Positions 27,792-36,134 of a DNA stretch of 37,955 bases are shown here, piece after piece (within the stretch, counting starts at the first letter, position 1; each line of letters begins with the position of its first letter). The notes under the pieces were generated by a model. The model was not told the origin of the DNA and made no database searches. It worked only from the letters and a program-made list of their open reading frames with translations. The position numbers and the translations under genes were made by a program. Source of the stretch: a virus; the IMG/VR virus record IMGVR_UViG_3300024273_001131, positions 1-37,955 of that record, one strand, 5' to 3'.

Positions 27792-28919
27792 ATGGCTGAA
27801 TCCACAAAAATAAACGAAGAATTAAAATCAAAAATCAGAAGTTTAATCAAACAAGTTATTGTTCAACAACATAGCGAGTCGAATAAACAAATGATAAAAG
27901 AAATGTCTGGTAGAATTACCATGGCATGCCCATATTGTGGTGATAGTACAACTGATTTAAATAAAAAGCGTGGTAATTTATACTGGGATACTTTACAGTA
28001 TCATTGTTTTAATTGTAGTACACATTCAAATGCATATCAATTATTAAAAGATCATCACATACAATTCCAAAACACTGGAGATTCAATCGAAGTTATTGAT
28101 TTTATACAAGATCATAAAACTGCAGTTAATGATATAGAAGTTCTACAGCATGATGTATTTAAAACGACATATGATTTGTCGCCAACAAGAGAAGAATTAA
28201 AAGATTTTTTTGGATTTAAAGACGTTGAAATCGGAGATCCTGCATTTTTTTATCTAAGAAATAGAATGCTATCTAAAAAGTTAACAAACTTTATGTATTC
28301 TCCAAAAGACAAGAGAATTGTGGTTCTTAACCTAGCTCCAAAAGAAAAAGTAATAGGATTTCAGACAAGATCTCTTAACAAAAAAAGTAATTCAAGATAT
28401 TTGACCTATGATCTTGAGCGAATATATCAAGAAACCGGAAGAGAACTTATATTAACCGAAGAAGAGTTAATAAGCACCAAAAAATTATCAACATTATTTG
28501 GCGTAATGCTTGTAGATTTCCAAAGAGAAGTTACCATGTTTGAAGGTCCTATTGATGCAATGTTTATGAGTAATTCAATTGGATTAGCGACAGCAACTAG
28601 ATCAACTCTAGAATTTGATGAAATACCAACCATTAGATATATGTTTGATAATGATGCTACTGGTAAAAAGAAGATGATGGAGAAATTAAGAAGAGGCAAA
28701 AAGATATTTATATGGGATAAATTTCTTAACGAAACCAACATTGAAAAAGATTGGGCAAAATACTTAAAGGATGGTGATCAAGAAAATAGAGATAAATATT
28801 CTAAACACATAGGTGATTTGAATGATTTAGTAATCTCAGCATGGCTAACTAAAAACAAATGTTTAACTAATTTAACCGAGTATTTTACAGATTCTCAACT
28901 TGATGCGTACTACCTATGA
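27792..28919 (+). CDS. 61: DNA primase, gp61/DnaG-like
   Basis: This 375-aa protein has an N-terminal zinc ribbon (Cys46, Cys49, Cys72, Cys75: CPYC then CFNC), as in DnaG-type and T4 gp61 primases (342 aa). A TOPRIM domain follows, with EGPIDAMF at 251-258, FDNDATGKK at 285-293, and a third acidic motif, GDLNDLV, at 341-347. These bind the metals for RNA primer synthesis at the replication fork with a gp41-type helicase. No helicase domain is fused. The stop overlaps the next start (ATGA), indicating coupling. Confidence 0.85.
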   Translation: MAESTKINEELKSKIRSLIKQVIVQQHSESNKQMIKEMSGRITMACPYCGDSTTDLNKKRGNLYWDTLQYHCFNCSTHSNAYQLLKDHHIQFQNTGDSIEVIDFIQDHKTAVNDIEVLQHDVFKTTYDLSPTREELKDFFGFKDVEIGDPAFFYLRNRMLSKKLTNFMYSPKDKRIVVLNLAPKEKVIGFQTRSLNKKSNSRYLTYDLERIYQETGRELILTEEELISTKKLSTLFGVMLVDFQREVTMFEGPIDAMFMSNSIGLATATRSTLEFDEIPTIRYMFDNDATGKKKMMEKLRRGKKIFIWDKFLNETNIEKDWAKYLKDGDQENRDKYSKHIGDLNDLVISAWLTKNKCLTNLTEYFTDSQLDAYYL

Positions 28920-29143
28920 CAATAAAAAATATAGATTTAATTAACATGATTGACGAAGGGTTTGAGGATTTTGAAGCAGAAAGAAACAAACGAAAAAATA
29001 TTAAACTACTTCTAGATTTTAGTAGTTCAGATATAACGCATGACAGGAAAAGTATGAATATGGATACTAAACCTAAATATAAACAAAAGTTTTTAACCAA
29101 TGTTTATATCAAAGACAAGAAGAATAATAATTCACTTTTTTAA
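28916..29143 (+). CDS. small charged protein between primase and UvsY, unknown
   Basis: This 75-aa protein is coupled to primase by a 4-bp ATGA overlap; an alternative Met lies at 28946. It is highly charged with a basic C-terminal half (KPKYKQKF) and has no recognised domain. The lysine-rich composition and position within the replication/recombination run suggest a nucleic-acid-related role, which is inference. Confidence 0.6.
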   Translation: MTIKNIDLINMIDEGFEDFEAERNKRKNIKLLLDFSSSDITHDRKSMNMDTKPKYKQKFLTNVYIKDKKNNNSLF

Positions 29144-29154
29144 CTACAATTAAA

Positions 29155-29583
29155 ATGTCCGAAATAAAAGATAAGATCACAACACTTGATAATTATTTAA
29201 GTAAGCAACGAGATGATTGGACCTCTAAAATTAGAGCTTTGACCGAAGATTTAAAACTTGGAAATAATCTTGAAGAAGTTAGCGCATATACATTAAGTTA
29301 TCGCCAAATACTAGTAGAACATTTAACAACAATGGGTAATAGAATAAGAACCCAAAAAACAGTTGTTGATAAAAGATACAAAGATAAATGGATCGAATAT
29401 TATACGTATGATTACAAATTGACTGATAAAATGAGAGAGAAATTCGTTGAAGCAGATATTGCAGACGATTCTCATATATTAGACCTACTACAAACACAAA
29501 AACATTTTATCGAAGGATCTATTAAGACTTTAGATAATATGGGATTTGCGATTAAAAATAGACTTGATATGTCTCGTTTATAA
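29155..29583 (+). CDS. uvsY: recombination mediator, UvsY-like
   Basis: This 142-aa protein compares with 137 aa in T4 UvsY. It is mostly helical, and its C-terminus, GFAIKNRLDM (residues 130-139), aligns with the end of T4 UvsY (GFAIKHIQDM). The preceding helix, DLLQTQKHFIEGSIKTLDNM, matches the T4 region. The gene is directly upstream of uvsW; in T4 the two genes are also close. UvsY loads the UvsX recombinase onto gp32-coated DNA; UvsX itself is outside this window. Confidence 0.75.
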   Translation: MSEIKDKITTLDNYLSKQRDDWTSKIRALTEDLKLGNNLEEVSAYTLSYRQILVEHLTTMGNRIRTQKTVVDKRYKDKWIEYYTYDYKLTDKMREKFVEADIADDSHILDLLQTQKHFIEGSIKTLDNMGFAIKNRLDMSRL

Positions 29584-29613
29584 ATAGACCTAAATAATAA
29601 AATTTAAGTCTAT
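29584..29613 (+). promoter_or_regulatory. hairpin between uvsY and uvsW
   Basis: ATAGACCTAAAT (29584-29595) pairs with ATTTAAGTCTAT (29602-29613) with one mismatch and a 6-nt loop. It starts right after the uvsY stop. No T tract follows, so it is not a standard terminator. It may regulate uvsW translation or mRNA processing. Confidence 0.4.
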
Positions 29614-29633
29614 AAAAAATAATACTATGAGAT

Positions 29634-31142
29634 TTGGTATTAACACTAACAGAAGACAATCAATTTTTAAGAATTGATGAAGCTACTGAACTTGAGTTAG
29701 AGCAAGTAAAAATTGCACTAACAAAAAGAATAGATTCATGGAGATTTAATCCTCTTGTAAAACGCGGAGTCTGGGATGGGTATGTCTCTTATATTAAAGA
29801 TGACAAATGGATTCCTGCAGGACTTTGGCGTTTTGTCATGTCTGTATGTAAGGATTACGGATATGAGCTACAAATAGAAGGGCTCAAGAGACTTATTGAT
29901 CCAAATATAAATGCAGAACAGTTTGAGACATGGGCGATAGAGTTCTTTAAGGATTCACAGTTCACTCCTCGTGACTATCAAATAGAAACTGCGTATAATA
30001 TTTTAAAATTCAGAAAGTGTCTAGCAGAGCTTGCAACTTCAGCAGGTAAGACATTAATATCATTCATGGTTGTTGCCTACATGTTAGAAAAGCAAAAAGC
30101 AGAAAGAATACTTTTCATTGTGCCTAACGTTTCTCTTGTAGTGCAAGCACATGAAGATTTCCATGAATATAATTATGCAAATAGAATTCCACTAAAAATT
30201 CAACAAATATTTGCAGGCCAAAAGTTAAAATCAAATAAAAATATTATCATTGGAACCTATCAATCCTTAATTAAAAAACCAGCCGAATACTTTGCTGAAT
30301 TTGATGCGGTGATAGTTGATGAAACTCACAAAGCAACCGGACAAAGTATTAAAACAATTCTTCAGAAATGTGTCAATGCTAATTATAGATTTGGACTTTC
30401 TGGTACAATTCCAAAGGATGGTACACTAGATAAATTAACACTAATGAGCCAGACAGGTCCAGTTATTAGCGAAGTCAAGGCTGCGTTTTTACAAAAAGAA
30501 GGATATATAGCTAAATGTGCAGTTAAAATTATCCAAATGAATTATGCAACGCCTAAACAAAGACTTGCATTTCAAGAATTATCTCAAAATAAATATGACA
30601 GCAAAGATGTATTTGCACTTGAACAAAATTTCGTCATTAATAGCGAAGGCCGCCTTAACTTTATTGCAAGCGTTATATCCAGAATACCAAGGAATAGCCT
30701 GGTACTTTTTCATAGAATTGAACATGGTAAGAAACTATATGAAAAGCTACGTCAAAATAGCAACAAAAGGGTTTTTTATGTCGATGGAGGAACTGACAAG
30801 GATATCAGAGAAGAGTATAAAAAGAAAATGGAATCAGGCGACGAAGTCGTTATTGTCGCATCATATGGTACTTTCTCGACCGGTATATCTATTAAAAAAA
30901 TACACAGTATTTTCTTTACAGAATCGTTTAAATCAGAAGTAATTATTAGACAGTCGATTGGCCGTGGTTTAAGACAACATGAATCAAAAGACAAAGTATT
31001 AATTGTAGATTTTGTAGATGATATTAGAACAATTGAATGGGATAATTATCTGTACAAACATGGTAAAGTACGACAATCAATATATAAACAAGAGCAGTTT
31101 GATTTTTCTATAAAGAAAGTCGAATTTGAAGGAGATATATAA
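29634..31142 (+). CDS. uvsW: ATP-dependent helicase, UvsW-like
   Basis: This protein is 502 aa from a TTG start, the same length range as T4 UvsW (503 aa). The N-terminal domain (about 30-80) matches UvsW (SWRFNPLVKRGVWDGYV). Superfamily 2 motifs follow: RDYQ (113-116), Walker A ATSAGKT (134-140), DETH (229-232), SGT (256-258), and a C-terminal VASYGTFSTGIS with motif VI QSIGRGLR (440-447). UvsW unwinds branched intermediates and R-loops. No in-frame ATG exists before residue 69, and the in-frame stop at 29628-29630 limits upstream extension. An out-of-frame ATG at 29627 would fit after a one-base shift. Confidence 0.8.
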   Translation: MVLTLTEDNQFLRIDEATELELEQVKIALTKRIDSWRFNPLVKRGVWDGYVSYIKDDKWIPAGLWRFVMSVCKDYGYELQIEGLKRLIDPNINAEQFETWAIEFFKDSQFTPRDYQIETAYNILKFRKCLAELATSAGKTLISFMVVAYMLEKQKAERILFIVPNVSLVVQAHEDFHEYNYANRIPLKIQQIFAGQKLKSNKNIIIGTYQSLIKKPAEYFAEFDAVIVDETHKATGQSIKTILQKCVNANYRFGLSGTIPKDGTLDKLTLMSQTGPVISEVKAAFLQKEGYIAKCAVKIIQMNYATPKQRLAFQELSQNKYDSKDVFALEQNFVINSEGRLNFIASVISRIPRNSLVLFHRIEHGKKLYEKLRQNSNKRVFYVDGGTDKDIREEYKKKMESGDEVVIVASYGTFSTGISIKKIHSIFFTESFKSEVIIRQSIGRGLRQHESKDKVLIVDFVDDIRTIEWDNYLYKHGKVRQSIYKQEQFDFSIKKVEFEGDI

Positions 31143-31150
31143 TAAAATAA

Positions 31151-31158
31151 TATAAATA
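31151..31158 (+). promoter_or_regulatory. candidate T4-type late promoter (TATAAATA)
   Basis: An exact TATAAATA ends 18 nt before the polyprotein start at 31176, and a second copy, TATAAATC, lies at 31161-31168. Late expression would suit a head-core protein. The sequence here is almost pure A/T, so chance matches are likely. Confidence 0.35.
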
Positions 31159-31175
31159 AATATAAATCAAAAAAA

Positions 31176-32849
31176 ATGGCTGAAGTTAATAAAATTAATT
31201 CATTTAAATCATTTACTGAAATTAAAGCGCAAGGTAGCGCTTTAAAACTAAGAGAAGAGAATCAAACAAAAAGACAAGAATTAGCAAGTAATTTTACTTC
31301 AATTCTTGATGAAATGGGTATCACTAGTCTTGCTGAATTAGACGAAGAAACGCAAAAAACATTTATCTCTAAAGTATTAGGTAAAGAAGTTAATGAAGGA
31401 AACGCATTCGTATATGCTGCTTCTAAGGCAAAAGCTGCTGGAGAAACAGAATTTGAATTTAATGGTAAAACATATAAAGTAACTATTAAAGATACTGGTG
31501 TTAAAGAATCTGAAGTTGTTGAAGAAGGAAATGCATTCGGAGACGCTGTTAAAAAGGCAAAAGAAGCTGGAGAGAAAGAATTTGAATTTGAAGGAGAAAC
31601 CTTTAAAGTAGAAGAATCAGCAGTTACTGAAGCTAAATTCGTAAAAGAATTTAACAAAGAAGTCTTAGATGCTAAAACTGAAGCAGAGATTTTAGCAATT
31701 TATCCTAAAGCACAATTCTTTAAAGGTAAGCACTCTCACTTTTTTGGAGAACTTGACGAAAACTTATTCTTTAAAGCCTATTATACAAATGGCAGTGAAT
31801 TTAAAATTAATTCAGTATACTCTGAAAAAAATAAAGACTATGTTCACTTATATAATGAATCAGTAGTTACTGAAGAGGAGAATCCATGTTGGGATGATTA
31901 TAAAGTAGGAGATCCTAAAACAAAAATATCTTCTAGAAGCGGCAAAAGAGTTAATAACTGCGTTCCTAAAAATGAATCATTTGTTACCGAAGCCTCGATG
32001 TCTGATATTGATCAAATGGCACAAGATTCAAAAGATTTTAAAAGTTTTGTAAAAGAATTTACAAAAACACACCGTGACCTGTCTACCGCCGGAGAACCTG
32101 GACAATTTATGGACTGGTTACAATCGATATATGATGGAGCTAAAGAAAACATGGAAGAATCTGTTGTTACTGAAGGTAAGGCCGACTATATGGCTAAATA
32201 TAAAGATACTAATATTAATTTAAAGAAGGCATACAATCATCTTAATGATGAAGAATTAAACCAACTCTATCTTGAGATTGGCGAATTGGTATCAGGTAAT
32301 AAATTAAAAGTTAAGGATGTTACATTAGTATTTGAATCAGAACTCACCGAAGGTGCTAAAGAAGATGCATTATATAGAAAACAACAATTAGCTACATTAA
32401 AAAACGCTAAAAAAGATAAATCTAAAAAGATGACAATCGAATTAGATTGGATGCTAGACGAAGAGCCTTTATCAGGTAAACAATTCGTGTCTGATATGAA
32501 AAAGTTTTCAATTTCTGTAGGAGAACCTACAAAGTCAAACGACGAATACAGCGGTAGCGAGTATGTTGTTAAATTTACAGGTTCTAGAGATAGCTTAAAG
32601 AAACTTATTGATAAATATTATGGCGGAGATTCTGAAACATATCTTGATGAAGCAAAAAAGGTTTTAGTTAACGAAGCTGAAATAAAATCTGATGATGAAT
32701 TTAAAGAGTATGCATTCACTGTGTTAAAAAACGCATTTGAATCAGATTTCGATGAAGCAAAAGCAGAAGAAATAGTTTCTGGAATACTAGCTAAAGTTGA
32801 TGGAGATTACGGAGCAGCAGTGGGCATGCTAACAAGTTCATTAGCATAA
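31176..32849 (+). CDS. putative prohead core/internal-head polyprotein with repeated protease sites
   Basis: This protein is 557 aa with no single recognised fold. It contains a regular series of T4-prohead-protease-type sites, [VLI]-x-E before G/A: VNE74|G, VEE117|G, VTE152|A, VTE272|A, VTE333|G, LTE392|G, VNE500|A. There is also VTE233|E, and a weaker site at LDE492|A. Cutting would give pieces of about 74, 43, 35, 81, 39, 61, 59, 108 and 57 aa. Pieces 2 and 3 are duplicates (GNAF...AGE.EFEF). Piece 5 has a CWDDYK...NCVP motif. The N-terminus has a targeting-like SFKSFTEI. It is highly charged. It starts the head-cargo cluster and ends at a terminator. Its identity as a scaffold or internal protein precursor is inferred. 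Confidence 0.65.
   Translation: MAEVNKINSFKSFTEIKAQGSALKLREENQTKRQELASNFTSILDEMGITSLAELDEETQKTFISKVLGKEVNEGNAFVYAASKAKAAGETEFEFNGKTYKVTIKDTGVKESEVVEEGNAFGDAVKKAKEAGEKEFEFEGETFKVEESAVTEAKFVKEFNKEVLDAKTEAEILAIYPKAQFFKGKHSHFFGELDENLFFKAYYTNGSEFKINSVYSEKNKDYVHLYNESVVTEEENPCWDDYKVGDPKTKISSRSGKRVNNCVPKNESFVTEASMSDIDQMAQDSKDFKSFVKEFTKTHRDLSTAGEPGQFMDWLQSIYDGAKENMEESVVTEGKADYMAKYKDTNINLKKAYNHLNDEELNQLYLEIGELVSGNKLKVKDVTLVFESELTEGAKEDALYRKQQLATLKNAKKDKSKKMTIELDWMLDEEPLSGKQFVSDMKKFSISVGEPTKSNDEYSGSEYVVKFTGSRDSLKKLIDKYYGGDSETYLDEAKKVLVNEAEIKSDDEFKEYAFTVLKNAFESDFDEAKAEEIVSGILAKVDGDYGAAVGMLTSSLA
31398..31631 (+). repeat. tandem duplication of a protease-bounded module
   Basis: Copy 1 (31398-31526, residues 75-117) and copy 2 (31527-31631, residues 118-152) both begin GNAF, keep AKAAGE/AKEAGE and EFEF, and end at an xxE site. 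The duplication unit coincides with the predicted cleavage unit. Confidence 0.7.
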
Positions 32850-32867
32850 TAAATTAGATAAATAATT

Positions 32868-32897
32868 AACCTGGTATTTTTTTATATCAGGTTTTTT
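32868..32897 (+). terminator. Rho-independent terminator after the polyprotein gene
   Basis: AACCTGGTAT (32868-32877) pairs with ATATCAGGTT (32884-32893), with one G-T wobble and a loop of six T, followed by a run of T to 32897. It lies between the polyprotein stop and the next gene, so it probably ends or tunes that transcript. Confidence 0.8.
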
Positions 32898-32932
32898 GTT
32901 TATATTTGCCTATAATTAAAATAATAAAGAAC

Positions 32933-34222
32933 ATGAAAAAAAGAATACTAGGTTTCTCAGACTTCATATCAGAAAGAGAAAACAGATTAATGATTGAAAC
33001 ATTAATTCTTGAAGGTGGTGCAGCAGGACACATGCAGCATCCATTCGATGATGCTTCATTAACATTCGGAGACTTTAAAGAAATGATAAATGCAGGACTT
33101 CAAGGTAGTTTAGATTTTGAAGAAGAGACCACAGAAAAAACAGATGGTCAAAATGTATTTGCAACAGTAGTAGATGGCCAAGTTAAATTTGCTAGAAATA
33201 AAACTGAATTAAAATATCCAATGGATCTTTCATCATTTAAATCTAAATTCGAAGGACACCCTAGTAAACTTGTACAAGATACATTTCAATTTGCAGCAGA
33301 AGATTTAGCAAAGCAATTATCTAAATTATCAAGCAGTGATCAGTTAAAATATTTTAATAATGGAACTTCATTCATGAACATGGAGTTAATATATTCTAAA
33401 AATCCAAATGTAATTTATTACGATAGAGATATTATACAATTCCATGGAATTAAACACACAGATGGCGAAGGTAATATTATTGGAGAAGATACAAAACCTG
33501 CAAAAGAAATTGCAGCAATTTTAAAAAGCCTAAAAGCTGACATAGGAAACACATTTACTGTAATACCTCCACAGGTAATTCAAATGCATAAAGATCTTAA
33601 TTTTGATGAAAACAAATCTAAGTTTATTAAAAAAGTAGAAGATCTTAAAAAGACATTTAATTTAACAGATGCTGATGAAGTTTCAAGATATCATGAGATG
33701 TGGTGGAGAGATCAAATTGAAAAGAATTTTCCAGATTTATCCCAAACGTTTAAAGAAGGTTTGTTATTAAGATGGGCGTATGACGACAAGAAAACTCTTA
33801 ACATAAGAGCACTTGATAAAGAACTTGGAAAGGATAAAGCAGACTTGATTAAGAAATTTGATAAAGAGGATGTTAAAAAGAAATATAAAGAAAACATTAG
33901 ACCATTCGAAGACCTTTTCTTAGAGTTAGGAAGTGTTATCTTAAAGAATGCAAGTAATTTTGTTGCTGCAAATCCTGCTGCTGAAATGCAACGTTTACAT
34001 ACTCAAATTAGAACAGAAGCTGACAAAATTAAGCTAAACGGAAGTACTGAACAGATATTAAAAGTACAATCAGAGCTTGAGCGTTTAAATAGAATTGGCG
34101 GTATTGAATCAATTATTCCAACTGAAGGAATAGTGTTCACATACAAAGGAAAGATATTTAAATTAACTGGAACCTTTGCAGCAATTAATCAATTAATGGG
34201 AATCATAAAATACGGAAGATAA
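32933..34222 (+). CDS. ligase-like nucleotidyltransferase with capsid-targeting-like N-terminus
   Basis: This protein is 429 aa from ATG at 32933; an upstream TTG at 32906 in the same frame overlaps the region just past the terminator and is rejected. Motifs of the covalent nucleotidyltransferase (DNA/RNA ligase) superfamily are visible: EKTDG with candidate adenylated Lys69 (68-72), FMNMELIY with Glu151, EGIVF (398-402) as motif IV, and KIFKLTG (407-413) as motif V. The N-terminus GFSDFISE (7-14) resembles the T4 capsid-targeting sequence, and ILE27|G28 is a candidate prohead-protease site, so the mature enzyme would start at Gly28. An RNA ligase is more likely than a replicative DNA ligase, but the substrate cannot be read from sequence. 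Confidence 0.65.
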   Translation: MKKRILGFSDFISERENRLMIETLILEGGAAGHMQHPFDDASLTFGDFKEMINAGLQGSLDFEEETTEKTDGQNVFATVVDGQVKFARNKTELKYPMDLSSFKSKFEGHPSKLVQDTFQFAAEDLAKQLSKLSSSDQLKYFNNGTSFMNMELIYSKNPNVIYYDRDIIQFHGIKHTDGEGNIIGEDTKPAKEIAAILKSLKADIGNTFTVIPPQVIQMHKDLNFDENKSKFIKKVEDLKKTFNLTDADEVSRYHEMWWRDQIEKNFPDLSQTFKEGLLLRWAYDDKKTLNIRALDKELGKDKADLIKKFDKEDVKKKYKENIRPFEDLFLELGSVILKNASNFVAANPAAEMQRLHTQIRTEADKIKLNGSTEQILKVQSELERLNRIGGIESIIPTEGIVFTYKGKIFKLTGTFAAINQLMGIIKYGR

Positions 34223-34224
34223 TA

Positions 34225-36099
34225 ATGGCACTACAAAAACTTAGAGAATATTTTCAAGCAGCTAATTCAAATGAATTTAATGATTTATTAAAGAATAGAG
34301 TATTAGTCACTGAAAAAATAGCTGCACCGTCACTACATATCCAGAGAGAAAATACAGGCTTTAAATACTATAAGACAGGAAGCAACTCTCCGGTGAATAT
34401 AGTAGATAGGACTATTATTTCATTATATGAAATTGCAATAAATCACATGCAAAGTCTTTCTTTGGATAAAAAAAATCAATTGCCAATTGATTGGAGATTT
34501 GGCTTTGAGTATTTGCCAGAACTTAATGTTTCCAAAATAGAATATGCCAAAGTACCTGAAAATAATTTAATCTTAACACATATCCAACAGATTGGAGAAA
34601 ATGGTAAAGTTAAGAAAACCATTAACGATCCAATTATTTTAAACAAGTGGAAAAATGTACTAGAAGTCCAAGGACCTAGTATAATATTTGATGGGTATTT
34701 AAATGAGTTGCAGAAAACAGAGTTGTTAGAGTTGTTAGAAATGAACGACAAGTCGTTTGGAGACAGCTTCGACTATTTAGTAGAAACTGAAGATAAAACA
34801 TCATTTACTAAAAAAATTATTAAACTATTTAATCCAAATGAAAGAGCCTCAATACTTCACGAGGATCTAGAGCACGAAATTGATGGATTAATTATTAATT
34901 TTATTGATGGAAAAACTACTTCATCTTTTAAATTAGAAGACTTTAATAGATCTAAAATTAATGAAACAACTTCAGCAAGTCACATGTATCAAATTACAAT
35001 TGCTGATTTGTTAGAGTATTTAGTATCTTATGATTTAGGAGAAATAGTACTTGAAGAAGAAAACGCAGGAAACAGATACATCGAATTAATGTCGGTTTTA
35101 TTTAATGGGTACATTGAAAAGAATGCAACTAAATTTGTTGGAGTTAATTTTGAAAATGCGGAATTTTCTGAGTCTAATTCTTTTAAATTAAATCCTAAGT
35201 ATATTACCAATGAAAAGACTTTAAAACATATCCAAAATGACGTGTTATCAGAACTTTTTAAAATAACACTAAGTTCATTTAGAAAGAAGAGAAATAAAAC
35301 AACTGACATAATCAATCAAGACATGTTAGATAGGATGAATGAAATCATTGAGAATATCGACACTAAGATATTTGTTGAAAATACTGATGAAAATGCCATA
35401 TATGATTATCAAAACTTTATCATGCATAATAAAATTAAAAGCTCTGTTAATTTAAACGAGGCACTTAAAGTAAATCATACAGAACAGGGTAAAGAATTAG
35501 TAAATATGTTTGTTGGAAGATTTCAACCATTCACATTAGGACATGCAAAGGTATTAGAAACAATTTACAAAGAGAACGGATATCCAGTGATTGTATTTTT
35601 AGTAAAATCAAAAACTGTTAAAAAAGGAGAAGAGTTTAGCAAACCATATGATGAGGCAACTCAGATTAAAATGTTTAATGAAGTAAAGAAACAATATAAA
35701 TTCTTAAAAGAAATTAAAATAATTCCAACTGGAGCTATTGATACGATGTTTAATGAACTTAGACCTAAATACGAACCTGTTCTTTGGGGAACCGGAAGTG
35801 ATAGATTAAAAAGTTATGGTTTTCAAGTAAACAATGATTCTTATAGAGACCAATTAAATGCAAGAGCTGATTTTGGACTTTTTGAAATACCAAGAACCGA
35901 TGATAATATATCAGCAACTCAGGTTAGAAATGCCTTATTAGATGGTGATGAAAGGACATTTCAACAAATGACACCGAAGGCAATTCACGGAATGTACAAA
36001 GAATTAAAATCAAAATTAGAAGATGCAGTCGGAGTCACTTCAGAATCTCTAGTGATTGAAGGTTTAATGACGTTCGAACAATTCATGAAAAAACTATAA
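34225..36099 (+). CDS. ligase-like domain fused to nucleotide adenylyl/cytidylyltransferase, C-terminal tag
   Basis: This protein is 624 aa. Residues 1-250 look ligase-like: EKIAAPSLHI with Lys31 (the usual KxDG is degenerate), RFGFEYLP with Glu95, DGLIINF (220-226), and a FKLEDF motif (235-240). Residues about 425-600 are a nucleotidyltransferase: GRFQPFTLGH (431-440, a TxGH-type motif) and ISATQVR (562-568, ISxTxxR), as in NMN adenylyltransferases and cytidylyltransferases. A site LNE412|A lies between the two domains, and VIE612|G precedes a C-terminal tag MTFEQFMKKL. Cleavage would yield two separate enzymes plus the tag. It starts 2 nt after the preceding ligase-like gene. The substrate (NMN or another) is unknown. 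Confidence 0.65.
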   Translation: MALQKLREYFQAANSNEFNDLLKNRVLVTEKIAAPSLHIQRENTGFKYYKTGSNSPVNIVDRTIISLYEIAINHMQSLSLDKKNQLPIDWRFGFEYLPELNVSKIEYAKVPENNLILTHIQQIGENGKVKKTINDPIILNKWKNVLEVQGPSIIFDGYLNELQKTELLELLEMNDKSFGDSFDYLVETEDKTSFTKKIIKLFNPNERASILHEDLEHEIDGLIINFIDGKTTSSFKLEDFNRSKINETTSASHMYQITIADLLEYLVSYDLGEIVLEEENAGNRYIELMSVLFNGYIEKNATKFVGVNFENAEFSESNSFKLNPKYITNEKTLKHIQNDVLSELFKITLSSFRKKRNKTTDIINQDMLDRMNEIIENIDTKIFVENTDENAIYDYQNFIMHNKIKSSVNLNEALKVNHTEQGKELVNMFVGRFQPFTLGHAKVLETIYKENGYPVIVFLVKSKTVKKGEEFSKPYDEATQIKMFNEVKKQYKFLKEIKIIPTGAIDTMFNELRPKYEPVLWGTGSDRLKSYGFQVNNDSYRDQLNARADFGLFEIPRTDDNISATQVRNALLDGDERTFQQMTPKAIHGMYKELKSKLEDAVGVTSESLVIEGLMTFEQFMKKL

Positions 36100-36114
36100 T
36101 ATATAGTAATATAA

Positions 36115-36123
36115 TATAAAATA
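36115..36123 (+). promoter_or_regulatory. candidate late promoter-like element (TATAAAATA)
   Basis: Same 9-mer and same 12-nt spacing to the start codon as the element at 6164-6172. AT-rich context lowers confidence. Confidence 0.3.
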
Positions 36124-36134
36124 ATAAATTAAAA

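Noticed and set aside
30544-30942. 132-codon plus-strand frame inside uvsW
   Set aside because: It overlaps conserved helicase motifs in another frame and has no recognised content.
31398-31631. Repeat array considered as CRISPR or satellite
   Set aside because: There are only two diverged in-frame copies without spacers; the repeat is at the protein level.
32906-32932. TTG start upstream of the ligase-like gene
   Set aside because: It adds nine residues directly downstream of the terminator; ATG at 32933 has an A-rich leader and puts the targeting-like motif at the N-terminus.
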